DNA from: Blastobasis lacticolella
Taxonomy: Eukaryota; Arthropoda; Insecta; Lepidoptera; Blastobasidae
NCBI GenBank assembly: GCA_905147135.1
Contig: LR990043.1
Location: forward strand, 19,407,584 to 19,471,583
Direction of reading: 5' to 3'
DNA: 64,000 nucleotides
Shown here piece by piece: positions 60,301 to 64,000 of this stretch. The notes beneath the pieces are model-generated. The model worked only from the letters and a program-made list of their open reading frames with translations. It did no database searches and was not told the origin of the DNA. The translations under genes and the position numbers were made by a program. Positions within the stretch are counted from its first letter, which is position 1. Each line of letters starts with the position of its first letter.

Positions 60301-62125
60301 TATGTATGTACTTGACGGACGGACGAACAGACACATAAGTAAGTCCAAAAGGTTTTTTAGTTCGGAACCCTAATTTTAATGTTTTTTCAATACCGAGTAA
60401 CAAATTAATTTTAAGATATATTTTTTTATTTTTAGATACGTTTTACATGAAATACATGTTGTTTCGATTCGTCACAGCGATGGGTATGACGTTCACAAAT
60501 TTGCAATTTGTGCTCGTGGTACCTTCTCTGAGTTTGGCTTTGAGGAGTGTTACAGACCGAATTAGTACAGTATTTGCAAATATTAATTTGTACAGTAAGT
60601 AAATGATTTATATTTGTTATATATGTGGACATTACTGTAATGTTAACCTTCGCATTACCAGTCGGACCTTGCGTAACATACAACTGAAGTTCCACAACGC
60701 AAAGTTTTTATTAAATTCATTCAAAGAACAAGCAATGACAAGTTGACTACAGGATTTTGAAGAAACAGTTGACAAACTAAGCGTGATGTACTTGGTAAGA
60801 ACTATTTGTAAATTATATGGACGATTTCTGCAGCGCCATCAGTTCGAGCTTCGCTATAGAATGTAAAGGCCGTCATAAATAATATATAATTACTAATTTG
60901 TTAATAATCCAAGGTCTGTAGTAATAAAAAATCGCAAACTACTTGTGTCGAAAGTCGAGAGTCTCCGATTGGAGACGACTAAACCTAGTCCAATTTAATC
61001 CCTAAGACACAAACGCGCGTTCACTGCTAAGTGTCACAACAATTATTTTATGGCTTCACGCTTCTTGTCACACTCCATAACATCTCGAAGAACAATTGTA
61101 TCCTTGGAGTCGACATCTCTAGTGATGTCCAAAACCGGACGCATTTGGAAGACAGGGTCAAGTTGATATCTAAAAACTATACTTCACATCAGCCAAACAC
61201 TTGTGCCAAATATGGCACAAGTTCGGCCCCGTTTGGAGTATAGCTCTCATTTGTGGGCGGGAGTACCTGCTTACTAGATTGGTCTTTTATATAGTCCAAA
61301 CACATGACGGCAACACGCTGGTGATAACCCTGGTATTGCAAACGTCCATATGCTACGGTAAATGCTTACCAACCGGCGGGCCATACGCTTGTTTGCCACC
61401 TTAGTGGTATAAAAAGAACTAATTTCATAGGCAAGAAGCCGGACGGGTTGACTCTGGTGCCCTGGAAGAATGGCAAGTGCTTAATTTGGGACGCTACTTG
61501 CGTCAGCACTGTTGCCGCCAGCCACCTGAGTCGCACCGTTTACTCTCCATCCGCCGCTGCCGAGGACGTCAGACGCTAAAAAAAAAATCAAGTACGCTTT
61601 CTTGGAGCAGCACTACCATTTTGTGCCGGTGGCCGTGGAGACCTTGGGCTGTTGGAGCGCAGAGGCTAAGAGCTTTGTGGGGGAATAAGGCCGTAGGCTC
61701 GGAGATATCACGGGTGACTCCCGCTCCAGGTTGTTCTTGGTGCAGAGGTTGGCCATTGCGATTCAACGCGGTAATGCAGCGAGCGTGATGGGCACCTTTG
61801 CACCGGGAGCGGTCAGGGGTGGGTTATTTGGCTGACATAGATATATTGTTAAAATTAGTATTAAGTTTTGACATTGTATTGATGACTTTGTATTATTGTA
61901 TTTTTATGGAATTTTATTTCATAGGACCTATTACCTATTCAGGTTTAGAGGCTACGGATATAGACATTGCTCAGGCTGCACTGCGCGACGCGTCGCGGCG
62001 CTACTGTCAGTTGAACGCAGCCGCCCGCAGCCTGTGTCTTCGTTTCAGCCATCAACTTACGATGTCACTGACCTACATCGTTCTCAGAATTTCCTGCTTA
62101 CTATATTTAATGATAAAATTATTGA
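57359..62125 (+). CDS. Gustatory-receptor-like gene, exons 1-5 visible (unit C)
   Basis: Exons: 57359-57533, 59463-59641, 59925-60060, 60436-60594, 61925-62125. Exons 6 and 7 should lie at about 65.06 and 65.6 kb, outside the window. Coding sequence matches unit B, including Ala178. The divergent tract at 63056-63560 falls in intron 5 and does not touch exons. Confidence 0.83.
58076..59169. mobile_element. Non-autonomous hAT element (unit C)
   Basis: Identical to the unit B copy by eye, with 8 bp duplications at 58068-58075 and 59170-59177. Confidence 0.88.
61433..61836 (+). pseudogene. PD-(D/E)xK-like retroelement domain (unit C), broken
   Basis: Same state as the unit B copy, with the same two frame-breaking differences from A. 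Confidence 0.55.
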
Positions 62126-62620
62126 GTAAGTAAACCAATATTAAGGGCACACCATTTTTTTAAAGCAACTTTTGAAGGCAACATAAGGCATCCTCATTTC
62201 ATTTATACACACATACACTCCGCCCGCATCACACAGGAGTAAAATGCTATCAAATGCCACAAGCTACAATCGTGGTCCTCCTCTTTATTTTGTCTTTTCC
62301 ACTACTTCTTCTTCGGCCTTGCTTTATTATTCCCATATTATCTGGGATCAGCACTCTTTTGGCCTTTCCACATACTTACATATTTTCATAGGATTAATTG
62401 ATATTAATAACAATTAGATTTCACAAAAGAATTACAAGTGTCCCTAAAAATACGTAACAACCACGATGAAACTTATATATGTAAAAAAATTAAAATACTT
62501 TTAACTTCGTTAAAGATATTGCACGTTTCTCCCTGTGTCCTTCAAATCTTTTATTATTACTTCATGTGCCTGGTGTAGTCGTGTGCATGCAAAACCATTT
62601 TTCATCAACATCATCATCTT

Positions 62621-63883
62621 AGCGTTATGTCCGTAGCGTTATATGTAGGAGAGCGTACTGGTTACCACAAATTTGTCCGACTTTTGAGCGAGCTTCTGCA
62701 TAACAGAATATTTCAAGTGCATATGCTTGAAAGAAAAAGTAAGAGGCGACGCCAAACGAATGGACTACCACAGGGTAGCGTGCTCGCACCTCAACATATA
62801 TACGAACGTCCAGCCTCAGTCACCAGAGACGGTACGTTTCTTGTATGCCGACAGACGGATTCCTTTGAAGAGGCGAAAACCAAGCTCGAAACCGCCTTGT
62901 CATGCCTCAGTGAATATTATAAGGAGAACGCGTTGAGGCCCAATTCTACAAATACCCAGTCATGCGCATTTCACTTACGTTATAGATCAGCGAATCGCAA
63001 TCTTAATATCTCATGGCAGGGAATTCCAGTAGGCCATTGTAGCTCCCCAAAATATATTGGCATCACCTTAGACCGTTCGCTTACTTATAGGGAAAACTGT
63101 GAGAACATACGCCACAAAGTAACCGCCCGAAACAACTAACTCTTACGCCTCACTTCCTAAAAATGGGGTGCCACGCCACAGGTTTTACGCTCTACCGGTT
63201 TAGCACTATGTTTCTCTGCGGGCGAATATGCGTGTTCCGTATGGCACCGATCAGCTCATGCTCAGTGGATACAGCTCTTAACGACACATGCCGGAAAATC
63301 ACAGGATGTCTTAAACCGACTCCGGTGAGTAAGTTGTATCCACTAGCTGGCATTGCTCCACCAGCCGTTCGCAGAGAGATAGCCAGTGCAGTTGAGAAAC
63401 GCAAACAGGAAACGGACTCACAGCATCCACTCTATGGTTAGGAACCTAATGTCAAGAGACTGAAAAGCCGATCCAGTTTCTTGGCGACCACCACTGCCTG
63501 TGAAAGTGTCGCCTCCACAGCCAGAAGAAACCTGTGGATCAATAAATTTTCCAATCCCGCCTTTATCCCTCCTACTGAACAGCTCCCATCCGGAAACAAA
63601 CTTTCGTGGCCAACCTGGAAGGCGCTAAATAAGCTGCGAACCCAGGTGGGCCGATGTAAAGAGAATTTCTTTAGGTGGGGATATACAAATGACAGTTCTC
63701 AGTGCGACTGTGGCATATCTCCGCAAACTATGGACCACCTCGTTTCATGCTTGGCGTGCCCTAAAACTTGTACCATGGAGGACTTGTTCGAGGCCAGTTC
63801 AAACGCTGTATGCGTCGCCGTATACTGGGCGAATAAAGTGAAAGTCAGAGTTTATTCCATCGACTCAATAAGAAGAAGAAGGA
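62621..63883 (+). pseudogene. Non-LTR reverse transcriptase pseudogene, mosaic (unit C)
   Basis: Same element, but 63056-63560 differs from A and B at about 30 positions plus a 3 bp net length change, while the flanks are nearly identical. The tract adds a TAG within the reading frame near 63439. Confidence 0.75.
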
Positions 63884-63897
63884 ACCTTGTCTTGACT

Positions 63898-64000
63898 TGA
63901 CCCTTCTTGCAGCTTTATCAGCATCTTGGGGTCACAGGTGATACCTGTCATCTCCCGCCATATGGCCCAAGCCGCGGATATTCGGGCTTTGACTACGCTG
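63898..64000 (-). pseudogene. Degenerate RTE-like reverse transcriptase, cut by window end (unit C)
   Basis: Only the C-terminal end (TGI...AAWAIWREM region) is inside the window. Confidence 0.6.

Larger units (their letters stand above)
44264..64000. repeat. Tandem unit C (truncated by window end)
   Basis: Corresponds to 18693-38430 of unit B. It shares the BEL/Pao insertion at the same base and the absence of both A-specific segments, so B and C are the closer pair. The exception is 63056-63560, where C differs at about 30 sites from both A and B. The window ends before receptor exons 6 and 7. Confidence 0.95.

Noticed and set aside
18693..64000. Units B and C as a pure assembly duplication
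   Set aside because: Not fully excluded, but private differences (gag T run, RNase H stop, RTE Asp/Ala change, divergent tract) and the distinct unit A favour real copies. Read depth would decide.

Overview
The window is eukaryotic and looks like a lepidopteran (moth or butterfly) genome. The signs are an AT-rich background, GT-AG introns, a 7-exon insect chemoreceptor gene, many 5'-truncated non-LTR retrotransposon fragments, a non-autonomous hAT element, a BEL/Pao LTR retrotransposon with an env gene, and short dispersed motifs that I associate with Lepidoptera (for example near 16120-16160 and 1110-1215). The assignment to Lepidoptera is inference. No prokaryotic genes, rRNA, tRNA or CRISPR array were seen.

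The dominant structure is a head-to-tail tandem array. Everything in the window belongs to one repeat unit present about 2.8 times: unit A (1-18692), unit B (18693-44263, the only complete BEL-containing unit, period 25,571-25,573 bp) and unit C (44264-64000, cut by the window end). By eye the units are nearly identical, apart from discrete indels, a handful of substitutions and one cluster of substitutions in C. The large differences are: an 8.1 kb BEL/Pao element in B and C whose empty target site is visible in A; a 934 bp CR1-like insertion and a 300 bp segment found only in A; and a roughly 500 bp tract in C with about 6% divergence that looks like gene conversion.

Order within a unit (A coordinates): unrecognised and dispersed repeats (1-1345); CR1/jockey-like fragment on the minus strand (1380-2106); RTE-like reverse transcriptase 3' end (2680-3305); BEL insertion site (4182-4186); RTE-like remnant and palindrome (4246-5010); gustatory-receptor-like gene (5276-14670); degenerate non-LTR remnant (16430-17165); RTE-like fragment (18555-18692). 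The receptor introns hold the hAT element (intron 1), non-LTR fragments (introns 4 and 5) and a dispersed repeat (intron 6).

The only plausible host gene is the receptor. Seven exons join in phase to give 384 codons with seven hydrophobic segments. The reading frame is complete in A and B, and exons 1-5 are present in C. The rest is transposable-element material, most of it broken. The BEL/Pao copies encode gag-protease, reverse transcriptase-RNase H-integrase and a fusion-protein-like env. Both copies share disabling changes and each also carries private ones, which gives an internal record of the order of events: unit duplication (A versus the B/C ancestor), BEL insertion, then duplication of the BEL-bearing unit.
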